Shown here: positions 1-11,100 of the stretch, piece by piece | Position numbering within the stretch: position 1 is the stretch's first letter | How the letters are laid out: each line of letters starts with the position of its first letter | Source: Symsagittifera roscoffensis | Taxonomy: Eukaryota > Xenacoelomorpha > Acoela > Convolutidae | Assembly (NCBI RefSeq): GCF_963678635.1 | Contig: NC_087062.1 | Span: forward strand, 65,240,647-65,304,646 | DNA length: 64,000 bases | Direction: 5' to 3' | Made by a program: the position numbers and the translations under genes | Notes under the pieces: generated by a model | Told to the model about the DNA's origin: nothing | Databases searched by the model: none | What the model saw: only the letters and a program-made list of their open reading frames with translations

Positions 1-34
1 AACAGCAAAGGTGCGATGTCAGTACATGCACGAC

Positions 35-374
35 GGGGGCTGAGAAATTAGACGATAATCAAATTAGACGGAGGTACTTAAAAGGAAATTAGACGATTTT
101 GCAAAGGTACAATTGAGAGAAAATAGACGAAAGTGAGATAGATTAAAATTGTTTGCAGACAAACTGCATGAAAAAAAAATTGTTTGCAGCAGACAACAGT
201 TAAATTCGGTGGCCAAAAATTTTGTGATACTTAACTCCTAAGAAAAATGTTTGTTGGCCCTTTCCTTTTCATAGCTTTTTCGTCTAAAATGCCAGATCTG
301 TACAAAACAAATATCGTCTAATTTCGTTTTTGTAGCATCCGTCTTATTTGCTTATCGTCTAATTTCCTAGGCCC
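35..374. mobile_element. Non-autonomous Mutator-like MITE
   Basis: The 340-bp element is flanked by a perfect 10-bp direct repeat, CATGCACGAC, at 25-34 and 75 bases into the last line at 375-384. The ends are imperfect terminal inverted repeats: the left starts GGGGGCTGAGAAATTAGACG and the right, read inward, starts GGGCCTAGGAAATTAGACG. The motif AATTAGACG recurs subterminally in both orientations. No reading frame is present. A 9-10 bp target duplication with G-rich termini is typical of Mutator-like elements; superfamily assignment is inference. Confidence 0.7.
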
Positions 375-384
375 CATGCACGAC

Positions 385-1353
385 ATCTCACGCCAGCAAG
401 GCTCTATAAATTAGCGTAATCTTTACTAAAAAGTAGAAGTATATTAACGCAGTAAATCAGTTGTCTCCTGTACAAAAAACTAACTCTTTCGTACTTACAA
501 AATTTCCCCGATTTTATGAGGAAGCTTAATCCATTCATCCACTAAGTCTTATGTAGTTTTCAACGCCAAGCAGATTTGATGCCGGATGGCAATATAACTC
601 CTCGATATAACCCAATTTAGTTTTGCTGAAAATATCTTTCAGTAGAAAAGTGTACAAGATGTGTTAAATTTCAATAAATGTCAAAACAGACGCTATAGAA
701 ACAATATCAGTAGAACTGAACATAACAAACACCAATTCAGGGTGGTCATGGTCTCAAAAATTGCTAACAGTGACGGCACTACTATTAGCAATGATAAAAA
801 ATGAATGCCAGGCACTGATAGTTTTTCTTTTTTAGCACAACTTATAACACAAAAGAAAATATTTTCTGAGAACAATGGTGCACAGATTTTTCAAAAATTT
901 GTTCTAAACAAAAAAGATTTGAAGTTTTACCACTTCCATTATCGAAACAATTTCCTTCTGCCAATTTGGTTTTTGCTTTGTCACGAAAACAGTTTGACTC
1001 CATGGCCAAATTGTACCGCCTTATCCGTCAAGCGCAAGAAGTAGTCAGATTCATCGCTGAGCCAATGAATGATGAAAGAACATATTGGTTGAAAAAAGCA
1101 CTATCGATCTGCTGCTACTGATATGGCACTGACAGATGACATTTCGCACTGGTTTGGTACTGGTGGTACTGCTACCGTGGCCTGATACTCTGACATTGAT
1201 TGTTTTGTAACGGCTCAACTATAACTTCTTTCTATTATGCGACTTAAAGTGACTGCAGCTTAACTTTAGTACTAAAAAATAGAGTCAAAGTATAAAATAA
1301 TATCAATTTGTATAAGCGAGTCTAAGCGATTCAAAATTTTATTTTGTTTTATT
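385..1353. other. Intergenic stretch, no gene seen
   Basis: AT-rich sequence downstream of the bL35m gene. The short open frames on both strands have no recognisable motifs. On the minus strand an A/T-rich AATAAAA run directly follows the bL35m stop codon and could serve as its polyadenylation signal. Confidence 0.5.
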
Positions 1354-1779
1354 TTAGGGCCTCCATGGCGGATTTTTCTGCATAGTAATGTGGTTGACCC
1401 AAGGATCCATAGCATGGTCAACCCAGTACCTCCTGCTCCACGTTTTCTTCGACACCATTTTGTCCAACATTGCGCTATCCTCGGGGCCCAACACTTCATG
1501 CTTCTCCAACTGGCGCCTCTTTTTCCAGCTTTTCTTCCATAAATGGGCATGATATCCTGGCTGCCTTCGAATCCACAGTCCATTCGGAAGTCTGAAAAAG
1601 CGAGAAGCGACTGACGGCTTCTCTTCCGGTTCGCCGTCTTTCATGTTGTATTTGATTCTGTAGCCATAATTGCGAATGAAAGAGAGAGTTGGACTCGAGT
1701 CGGCAAATTTAACCTTAAGACTTGACACAGGGTGATGACAATATCTACAAATATTTTTCAAAACGTTCATAGCGGTCAT
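1354..1779 (-). CDS. MRPL35: Mitochondrial ribosomal protein bL35m
   Basis: A 141-aa protein of the mitochondrial large ribosomal subunit. The C-terminal half carries the animal bL35m signature: RFFRLPNGLWIRRQPGY, then LWKKSWKKRRQLEKHEVL and LLDKM-like AMLDKMVSK with a WYVDD-like RRYWVDHAMDPW. The basic, low-acid N-terminal 50 residues fit a mitochondrial targeting peptide. The ATG at 1779 lies directly after a CTTTCAG acceptor (AG at 1780-1781), so the transcript is either preceded by a non-coding exon or trans-spliced at that point; an additional upstream coding exon cannot be excluded. It is the last of six minus-strand genes, 372 bp after the FAM241 stop codon. Identity rests on recalled family features and is strong. 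Confidence 0.86.
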   Translation of the reverse strand: MTAMNVLKNICRYCHHPVSSLKVKFADSSPTLSFIRNYGYRIKYNMKDGEPEEKPSVASRFFRLPNGLWIRRQPGYHAHLWKKSWKKRRQLEKHEVLGPEDSAMLDKMVSKKTWSRRYWVDHAMDPWVNHITMQKNPPWRP

Positions 1780-2151
1780 CTGAAAGAATTAGCGCTGTTT
1801 GATTATAAATCTGTACTTTTAAAACAATACTTTTTGCTGTTATATTTCAGTAGCTTACATGATTAACTGATTCTCAAAGGGTCCTAATTTAGAAAACAGG
1901 CTCATAAGAAAATGAAATTGTACCATTGGTTAGACCGAATGTCTCATTCTCATAGTTATTTACAAAAAATAAATTCTTTTTAATAATTTCTAACCAACTG
2001 ATGATGTAGCTGTATATCATTAAGAGATATAAAACCATAAAACTGAGCTGTTATTGATTCATCGAGATATTCACTAGAAAAGACTCCAGAAACGCCCAAC
2101 AAAGAACATAAGATTATATTAAAATAAAATAAAGCACCGACACTGACTACG

Positions 2152-2655
2152 CTAAGTTCTCAAATTCGCGTACTGTTGTAGGCCAAACAGAAACCCACCA
2201 AATATCAGACCTCTAGTACCTAAAACTAGGTAACTCAGGCCGAGTCCAGCTAATACTATTGGCTCTACGACAATAGGCCCAATTGGAATGCGAGGAATGC
2301 CCATGCGTATCAACTTCTGATTCATAGAGTTGAACACATTGCCCATATCACCACCTCCTCCTCCTCCTCTCCTATTATTGTTATGCCCATTTGCGCCTCC
2401 ATTTCGGTCATGACCTCCAAAAACCGACCTGGAATTTCCTGCCTCGCCGCCGCCGTTCTGGTTTCCTTGTCCAGAAAAGCTGTGGTCATCTCTTACGTCA
2501 TTAATGGTTCCGAATTTAGTGGAGCTTTGGCGATTAGTTTGTCTCGGCGAGCTTCCTGACAGAGACTCAATTTGGGGGCCGCGAGAGCGCTTATTGATGC
2601 TTCGGTTCTGTGGTTCGTCGTGAATAATTTCACCAGTCGATGAAATTCGAACCAT
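2152..2655 (-). CDS. FAM241-family single-pass membrane protein
   Basis: A 167-aa protein. The start MVRISSTGEIIHDEP matches the conserved N-terminus of vertebrate FAM241B (MVRI..GEI..DDPR). The C-terminal 55 residues hold the family core: an amphipathic NQKLIRMGIPRIPIG stretch, then a hydrophobic span VVEPIVLAGLGLSYLVLGTRGLIFGG predicted to cross the membrane. The middle (about residues 45-105) is a Gly/Asn/Arg-rich linker with a run of six glycines, longer than in vertebrates. Family members are small ER/endolysosomal membrane proteins of unclear biochemical role. A pyrimidine-AG acceptor lies 160 nt upstream (AG at 2815-2816). Family call is confident; choosing between FAM241A and FAM241B is not possible. 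Confidence 0.8.
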   Translation of the reverse strand: MVRISSTGEIIHDEPQNRSINKRSRGPQIESLSGSSPRQTNRQSSTKFGTINDVRDDHSFSGQGNQNGGGEAGNSRSVFGGHDRNGGANGHNNNRRGGGGGGDMGNVFNSMNQKLIRMGIPRIPIGPIVVEPIVLAGLGLSYLVLGTRGLIFGGFLFGLQQYANLRT

Positions 2656-4780
2656 GGTTTGAAAGCTTATTTACTGTACAGTGTCGCTGAGATACCTAGT
2701 AGTGCCGCTGAGTGCTATGTCATAAAATGGCAGCTGTTGTTGCGTGAGACTTATCAAGACCAAGATCAGAAAGACATTGAAGCAATGATGTAAGATTGCT
2801 CAAAATCAAATGATCTGAAACAGGAAGATAACAAAAACATCAAGACAAGGCATAAAACTATCTCAGTGATCAAATCAAAGCCAACAAAAATAGTGTTTTA
2901 AGCCAGGAAAACTAAAACAGCAATGAAAACAAGCTTTCGAGCACAAAGCGAAAATGCAGCATACAATCAAATACAAAAAGCAAGGATAGCCTAGCCGGTT
3001 ACTGTCCAAGTAGCACAGAATGTTCCGACCATAGTCCTTAAAAAGCTACAATAATTAATGCAATTTTTTCTGCGTGGGGTGATGAAAAAATCGTATGTAA
3101 AACTATATTTTAGACATAATTGAGACTCCTAGTAATATAGGCAAATTGACACACAAACTTTTCTTTAAAAAATTGACAAAAAAAACTAAGTTTTTAGAGT
3201 TTAAATTACGCATAAATGAGCTCTTGTACGCCTGATCTCTCGCTTTAGTTGCTCAAAATTAGACAAAAAATCTAAAATTTCAAACCCGTTGTTCTCAACA
3301 TTAGGAAAAAATTTTGGGAATTTTTTATGTGGTTTTAATCACGACTGAAGGGTTTCAATATAATATATCACTCAAACCAGTCCGCTGATTAATTGTGGTA
3401 CCTGATTTTGCGTGAAAAAAAAACAAAAAGAAAAACTAAAACAAACCCGAATACAAGTTCCTCCCCATTTTCAATGGTCGGAACAATAACTATGTACAGT
3501 AGTAAAAAAAAACTGAGTTTTCGTCAATATCAATTCAATCCCGATAAGTTTTTTGGTGATGACACTAAGCCCACTGCTTTTTAATAAATTTTGATTACTT
3601 ATGTGTAAGAAAAGTTGGTTACGGAAAAAGTCTAGTTCCTGATTACGAGACACTTGGTCGCGCAAGAGTAATCAAAATATGAAATTGGCTAAAATGTGCA
3701 AAAAATGAAAGCAAAATCATTTATAAAAACTGTGGTGCATCTTTCTGGATCCGCATTATGCGACTCAAAGATCTTGAACAAAACATTCCATTCGAACTCT
3801 TATGACATGAGTTTACGGTACCTATTTTTGCTTGGAAAAATTTACCCTAGCTTATAGTTTTATCCACAACTGATTGAAACAATCACAAACTGCTGTCAAG
3901 TCTGTTCATTATTTCGCACAGATCAAAAAAACGTTTTCCAAGCTAAAACACAAAGAGTAAAAACGATTAAATCTCAAGGGTAAAAGTTAAACCAATTTTA
4001 GAACCAAAAAAATCAGAAAAACTTGTATGACCTTTCCAGTTTGCTTTTGGCGAACCTCATTTGTATATCGAATGGGTTCGAGTTTCAGATTAAATAATAA
4101 TTTCAAACCGCCAAAATATCAAAAAAAAAACGTGCAAAAAAAAGACTTTTTCCAATAAAAAAACGGAGATTTATTGAAGTTAATCACTATTTAAATTATC
4201 AAATTAAAACAAAAGTTTCATAGCAGGACTGCAATTTCTAATTGCATTTTTAAACGACTGAGACGCCGACCGTTTATCAGATTTTTTGCAGACCTCACTA
4301 ATAGTCCATTTAGTTAGTTGAAGGGAAGCAAGAAAGTCAACAATATCCGCTCAAAATTAACCATTAATTCCACATACAGCTTCAAAATATAACCTGTTTC
4401 AAAGAGAATTATAAAAACTTAGATAACTAAAATTATATTAACCATAGCCAGATATTTATACAACCGCCTCTACTATAATTAAATCAAGAACATTTTAACA
4501 ATTTAGCCAAAGCTCATACAAAAAATAATAATCAAATTGTTCCTTGTTTGGCCATTAAATCATCAATTTTGTTTATGATGACGACCACTTCGATTGAGAT
4601 AAATAATATGACATACAATTACAATTAATGAACATATGAACAGGAATAATAGCAGACACTCTTGAAAAGAAACAAATGCTAAAACACAGCTGATTTCATT
4701 GCCGAGACGTGATAAAGAATAGCTTCCCTTCTCGCGATTTTGTCAAGTATCACATCTGACGCTTCGGGCCCTTTAGATGT
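2656..4780. repeat. Intergenic region with dispersed repeat family C
   Basis: About 2.1 kb without a gene. Positions 2985-3060 (AGCACAGAATGTTCCGACCATAG core) recur in the same orientation at about 28805-28870. Positions 3340-3500 (ATCACGACTGAAGGGTTTCAATA and GGTACCTGATTTTGCGTG segments) recur inverted at about 15060-15270 and, more weakly, at 17640-17710 and 30190-30270. This indicates an old interspersed family. From 3670 to 4780 I see only AT-rich sequence. Confidence 0.5.
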
Positions 4781-4987
4781 CTAGGCACCGACGATGATGT
4801 TGTTTATGGGGATGTGGATGAGCTTGACGAAGAAGCCGATGAAGCCCATGATGGCGAATCCAACCGCAGTTGCCAGTGCAATCTTTTGGAACTCTTTTCT
4901 GTCTGGCTTGGAGCACCTCTTCACCAGTCGGATGGAGTCCTTGGCGAACTGTCTCACGGGCTCTATTGTGGTGATGATCTGATCCAT
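4781..4987 (-). CDS. SEC61G: Protein transport protein Sec61 subunit gamma
   Basis: A 68-aa protein, the usual length for Sec61 gamma. It is the small tail-anchored subunit of the ER translocon that clamps the Sec61 alpha channel during co-translational insertion of proteins. The sequence is almost invariant with other animals: [20 protein letters not shown], then [20 protein letters not shown] and [16 protein letters not shown]. The cytosolic amphipathic helix is followed by one transmembrane segment (about residues 34-60). The coding sequence is intronless. A strong TCTTTTCAG acceptor lies 69 nt before the ATG (AG at 5056-5057), suggesting a 5'UTR intron or trans-splice site. It is 295 bp downstream of the CXXC1 stop codon on the same strand. 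Confidence 0.97.
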   Translation of the reverse strand: MDQIITTIEPVRQFAKDSIRLVKRCSKPDRKEFQKIALATAVGFAIMGFIGFFVKLIHIPINNIIVGA

Positions 4988-5281
4988 TCTAGTTTTTTCA
5001 CGAGACTGTTATTTTAAATGAGAATAACTCTGAGCTGAGTTAAGCAAGAACGGATCTGAAAAGATTAAAATTTTAGTAAATATGTGGACATTGCTGACTC
5101 AATGTTAAGACTAGATGAAATGAATTAAATGAACAATAACTAAATACTATATTGCAAACTGAGAAACTAAATTTAAGCGTTTCGATAATACGAATTTAAA
5201 GATTATTAAGAAGAGGAATTTGTCGAATAAAAACAGCTAGCGCCATGCTTGGAAATTTCGAAATTGACCATCAAAAATTTA

Positions 5282-7626
5282 TCAATGCGCTTGACACGTG
5301 TTTAAAATCAAATCCATTACACTTCCTCGTGTTTTCAAGCTAGTTTCATATCTTGACTCAGATTCCAGAAGCTCGTCATATTTGATCAAATTATTGACCC
5401 GTTCTGCGTCAATAGTCGCTATTCGCATCACCTCCCATTTATAATGCTTGAGACACTTCCGCTTTAGCACTCTACAGTACTCGTGTGGTAATTTGTCATC
5501 GTAAAAAGCTTCACCGGGATTCGGTAATGGACATCCGCAAACTTCGTATTCGCCGACTTTATAGTCTTTAGCCGAGTGCTCTGGGCATATAATTTTTAAC
5601 CTTTTACAGAAACTTGTAGTCCTGGTGTTGTAAAAATCGCAAAACAACATTGGGATGTTTGAAGCATATTTTGATTCGTAAGATGTCTGGGTCTCGATTT
5701 TAGCAAAACATCTTTCTATATGCTTGAGAGCTGTGAACTGACTTATTGAAGATCCGCATGTGAAACAGAAAATATCACCAGTGGCCGACTCTTCCGATTC
5801 TGGGTCGTCTTCAGGTAAAGGTTGGAGAAGTCTGGCAGATGAAATTTCTCGCTCTAAGTCTTGTCGTTCAATGTCGAGTTCCTTCACTCTGGTTAGGACA
5901 GCCGCTTTTTGTGCTCTGATCTTCTCTAACTCCTGTTGATCTTTCTCGTTGGCCACTGGAGGGTTCCTCTGCCAATCTGATATTTTTTCTGGCAGAAGAG
6001 TCAAAAGTCTTTGGCGAGCTGAAAACCAGCTGACGTTATATTAGATTCTTGAACCCAAAATATTGCCCACTCAATAGTTCAACGATTTTTAAAACAATTA
6101 AACTTTTGCAAGCAATCGATTCGATTGCTAAACTTTTCAAAGAAGTAGAGCATATATATCAGAACAATATTTTCCCGTATAATTCACCGCAATATTTTAA
6201 ACAATCGATTTATGCCATACGGCGAATAAAACTAGTCGAATCCTATCAAGTTTATCAAAGAAAAAACACCTGGTTCCTTTAAGCCACTTTGAGACTTACC
6301 GAGATTCATTCCACATTCATCTGAGCAGTATTTCGAAGTGCGTCTACTCCTATTGATACATCCTGGTCCCAGACACTGGCTACTAGTCACAGTACCTCTC
6401 CCATGGTGGCCATCTTCGTCCATATACTTTCTCTTTTTCCGCCTTTTATGGGAGTAATCAATGTTTTCATCCTGATTAGTACGCAGATGATTATCATTGA
6501 GACTCGGTTCTAAGGTGTCTTTACTCCGTTCTTTTAATTGCACTTTTTCAGATGTCATCTCAGATCCCAAGCTGGATTCAGCCATCCTTACAACTTCATC
6601 GTTGTTGCCTTTAGACGAGCTTGATTTTTCTTTTTCTTTTGAATCTCGTACACTTTCATTGCTTTTCTTTTCAACAACTGCAGAAATAACATCAGCTTCA
6701 GATGATTCATTTTTACTGAACACCTCAGAATTTTTCTTCGCATCTTTGCCGATCTTCATGACAGCGAAGGATGAAGTTTGTTTCTCTGAATCACCTTTCC
6801 TATTTTGTTTCGAATTATCATCCTTCGTCTTTTCAGAGCTTTTCAGTAATTGAGCTTGTAATAATTTCTCTAAATTTTTTTCCGCATCCGATTTTCCCAG
6901 TTTGAAAGGCTTGTCCTTAAGAATTGCGTCATCTGGTCTTATTTTTCTCTCCTTGACCATTGGCTTCTCACTCCATTTCTTTTCCTCTTTTGATGATGCT
7001 GCTTCTCTTTCTTTTCTACTTTCACTGTTGTTTTCTACTTTTGATGTTGAACTGAGGATCGATGCCAAAACACTAGAATTTTTCGAACTAGATTTGTCAG
7101 AACTCTTCTTTTCGGAGAACTTGGTGGTTGCAAAACTTAACAGACTATCGTTTTTTGCGGTTGACTTTTCGGACATCAAATTATCTTTTTTCCTTTCTGA
7201 TGAAACCTTTGTCGACGCTACACTTGAAGTTTCGCTTGTCTTATCTGTTTTCGGTTGTTCTTTCGTGGCGACGACAACAGATGATAATTTGGGAGGCTTC
7301 GTGGCTACTGGACTCGTAGTGGAGGATTTACTATCACTGGCTGTCGACTCAACTGGAGACACTTTCTGACTACTACTTCCTCCAGTATTTGCACTTGGAG
7401 GCTGCGTGATCATAAATTGTTCTCTATATTTCCTTTTGTACTTTATCTTTAGTCCAGGGTTTTTCTTTCTGCAGTTGTCGCAGAAGTACTTCTTAATCAC
7501 TTTGGCGTCTTCAGCTGATACGTCTATGCAGTCTCCGTGGTACCACTCGTCGCATTTGTCGCAGCCAATCATAAAGCGGGAAATGTCTGTGCTGCGACAT
7601 ATACAGTATACTTCGTCCCCTTCCAT
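5282..7626 (-). CDS. CXXC1: CXXC1/CFP1, COMPASS subunit, lacking a CXXC finger
   Basis: Two exons: 7626-6300 and 6018-5282. The donor is G|GTAAGT at 6299, the acceptor TTTTCAG| at 6019, and the join restores codon GCT, giving 687 aa. CFP1 recruits the Set1/COMPASS H3K4 methyltransferase to promoters in the nucleus. The N-terminal PHD finger is intact (C8, C10, C22, C25, H30, C33, C49, C52; aromatic W28), as expected for H3K4me3 reading. The C-terminal half matches the CFP1 C-terminal domain: QCLGPGCINRSRRTSKYCSD, a coiled coil around 450-500, then FCFTCGSSISQF and CGCPLPNPGEAFYDD. Residues 70-410 are Ser/Lys/Glu-rich low complexity. No CXXC zinc finger occurs between the PHD and C-terminal domains. 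A splice acceptor lies 8 nt before the ATG. Confidence 0.9.
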
Positions 7627-8193
7627 TCGCTACTCTGAAAACTATCCAATATGCTAACTCGTTTTATTAACGTTTAAACATACTTTCATTACTTTTCCTA
7701 GTAAACAACGTCAGAAATCATAAGCTTATTAAATACGTTTGGATCTCACATGGGACTTAAAAAGTCATATCCACGCATCAAACTTGCGAATAAAAAAGAT
7801 TTTAAACTGAAAAGATATCAGTCACGTTGAGTTAATTTACTACTTTACAAACCATGGTTAGCGATAAAAGAAGGTTCAAACTATGAGACAAGATAATTGA
7901 TAGACATCGATCGGAATCTTCAAACATTTGCACGTTGTAAAATAGAAATACTTTAATCTCGCTCAGCTTGGCGTAATTTGGGTTCATATAATTTATTACT
8001 GCTGAAAAGGGTCCAAATATCATGTACAAATAAATAAGGACAGAACGAACGAATTCTAATTTATCTACACTAAACATCTATGATTTTTAAGTCTTCCTGT
8101 ATCAAGGTCATTCGAGTGTAATCAGTACAGTATGTTGCAATAAAAAGCACCTGTTTTGAACTAATATTGTTGGCGAGCCTCTGTATTATTACG
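7627..8193. other. Intergenic gap between DENND6 and CXXC1
   Basis: A 567-bp gap between two minus-strand genes. It contains the CXXC1 upstream acceptor (AG at 7635-7636). No gene or repeat was recognised; the 81-codon minus frame at 7832-8077 has no motif. Confidence 0.4.
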
Positions 8194-11100
8194 TTAACTG
8201 TGTTCTGAACTCATTTCTGCCGAAGACTCCCCGCTTAAACTATGTGCTGTTGCGAATAGAGAATTATTCAGTAAAGATTGTTTCAGATCTTGAGGCAGCT
8301 TTTCAACGACGACCTGCATCATTTCATATATTCGCTTGTAAACGTTCTCGTCTATCTGCAGTCGTGTCGGCACTCCTGCTGAAAGACGTCGCAGTTTCTC
8401 CTTCAGTTTAATGAGGAGGTCAACTGCCTCCACTTCAGATCTCCCGTCCAGCCACTCGCTCAGATTCTAAAAAGGCTATTTCAATAGTAGCTAGTATCGT
8501 CTCAAGCCAAGATATTATTAGAAAAACAATTAGATAAAAAGTGAAACAATTATGTGACTAGCATAATTATTTGATGTCACTTCTACAAAATGTCTGGACT
8601 AAATTATCGAAATTGATACAACAACTGATAATCAAAAATTAGCTTACCGCTTGACTTATTGCATCTAGGTGAACCAGCTGAAGTCTTTGGTTAATTTCTG
8701 TCTTTCTGGACAACAGCCAGCAATTGAAGTTGTGACTTGAAAGAAACTGCCTAAAAATAACTAGTTTTTAATTTCAATTTATGGCTAGCAATTAAATATT
8801 CGGTGGGTACTCACAAGTACCAAAATGACACAGAGGCGAAGTTGCACTTCGCATACACAAGCAAAAATATGACCGATAACGCTACTGGGAAAAACTGAAT
8901 GAGTAAAACTTTGGTTCTACAAAATTTCATAATTGACGCACGCCAATTATGAGTCTATATAATTGCTAAGTAACGCAAGCCAATTATGACGCATTAGCAG
9001 TAACTAGTATACGAAAAAGTTCATTGAAAAAATCCGACCATGCCCAGGTTCGAACCCTCTTATTTTGTTGCTGGTCTCCTTCCCTACCTCTACGCTACAG
9101 ACTCATGATACCTTGAAGCTAAAGTGCTATTTGTAATATAATAGTCTGTGTTTATATCTATAGCATTGGCTGTACTTGATAGCTGGATCAAAATAAACAC
9201 TTTCAAAATCAACACACATTGTCGCAACAATTGCATCGCAATAATATTTGCGACTTGGGTTGGAAAAAAAATAAAGTTCAAACTATAACACAAGCTAAGC
9301 GTAGTGTAATAAATCAGTCCCATTTGTTCCAAAATAAAAAATCAATCCCGTTAGTACTTAAAATATCCAAAGACTACTAAACCGACTATTTTGAGCTCTT
9401 GGTTTAAGGTCGCCGGTGGGTAATAATCGGCGGCGATAATCGGCTCTGATTTTTGTATAGAGTCCTACCCTTAGTTGGCGAGCTCGCAACACGTTGGCGC
9501 GACTGCGGCGATCACTATTCTGCAGCCTAGTTTTCTTCTGTTTGAACAGTAGAAAATTAATGTAATAATTCGTTGGCTCACAATTCGACCAATCAGAAAA
9601 CGAGTTAAAAAATTTTGGTACAAATGGGACCGATTTTTCATTATGGTAAGATTGAACCTTGGTACAAATGGGACTTCACCCATATTCTACTACCACCATA
9701 CATCCAGTTTTGTCCAATCTACCCACAATTTTTTTTTTGAATCGGAAAATTTCCCGATCAAATAATGAATTCTACGATGTGGCAACTAAGACGACAACAC
9801 ATTAGCAGACAAATAATCAGCCGATATTATTTTTGAATCAGAATATTTCTCCATCGACTAATGAATTCTAGGATATGGCAACTAACACAACAAATTAGCA
9901 GACAAATAATAAGCCGACAATTTTTTTGAATCGGAATAATTCCTGTTTGAAAAAAAAAAACAATTCCTGTCAAATTTGACCTCAATGCCTTAGCCGTCTC
10001 AGGCGTGTTCATTACCTTCAGACCAAGTGTGCCGGAGATGCAAAGAAATGGAACTCATTATGAACTGATCCTACATTTACCATTTCTAATTTTGACCATT
10101 CAGTGAACAAAGTTATTTATGGCAAAAAGTCTAGTACCCGGTTGCAACACACTTGCTGTCGCAATTGTAACAAAGAGGCGAAGCCGAGCTTCGCATCATT
10201 TGCGATCCAACGCAAGCACAGCACTGCAAGCTAGCTAATAGAATTCAAGACGAAACTAACAAAATCGAAAAAAAAACTATTTGCGAAAAAAATCAGAAAA
10301 ATAGTCAAGAAACAAAACAAACAGCATTATATAAAATTTTAAATTTGTAGCGAGCCGCCACTAAGCCGACATGCGTTCATTGATCCGAAATCTACCTGGA
10401 TCAATAAGTAAATTTTTTATTCCGCTGGGAAATCTGAAAGTTAATTTCTAGTAGAAACCGATCACTTCGTGGCTATTTACCTTACTGCTGTTATACAGTG
10501 TAGTGAGCCTTCCTTTTATCAAAGTAAACAAACTGAACTAAAAAAAAGAAATCAAAAGTCACAAAAACTTTTTTTTACGGGAAGAAGTCTAGTTTCCGAT
10601 TACCAGACACTTGCTTTCGCAAAGAAAAATTAAAATCGAAACTAAAAGTCGATCACATTTCTCGTGACCTTAACACTTTTCCAATTCGATACTGAAATTT
10701 GCCGTCCTTTTGAAAAAGAAATCAGTTGAAGTTAAAGGAATCGAATGCCATATTGCGAAAAATTAAATATGAGCTAGAACATTTTGAAAATTTTTTCCTG
10801 AAAATCATCGCGACCTAATTGAGTGTCTTCACTACGTTCATTTTAAACAACCAACTTAGCTGCATCCAATTTCGATGGGCGATGCGATGTCATTTTCAGA
10901 CCTCTTCAGCGCGAAAAAAAAATTACCCGACAGAAAGTCTGAGTTTCAATCAGATCACGGAAACTGGTGACGAAAAACGACTTCTAATATGGAAAGAAAA
11001 TTTCAGTTATTAAATTTCCCAGCGGAATAGAAACTTTACCTTTTGATCTAGTTGTCTCAAATTGAGTTATTTGTTATCAAACAAGTCAGTCAAACATTTT

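Noticed and set aside
6497-7369. Plus-strand frames of 118 and 155 codons
   Set aside because: Shadows of the Ser/Lys-rich low-complexity part of CXXC1.
8800-8890. A possible extra DENND6 exon encoding a hydrophobic [14 protein letters not shown] stretch with a good donor
   Set aside because: Exon 10 (ending YR) joins exon 11 (starting QFL) in phase and matches vertebrate DENND6 without a gap. The stretch is part of repeat family A.
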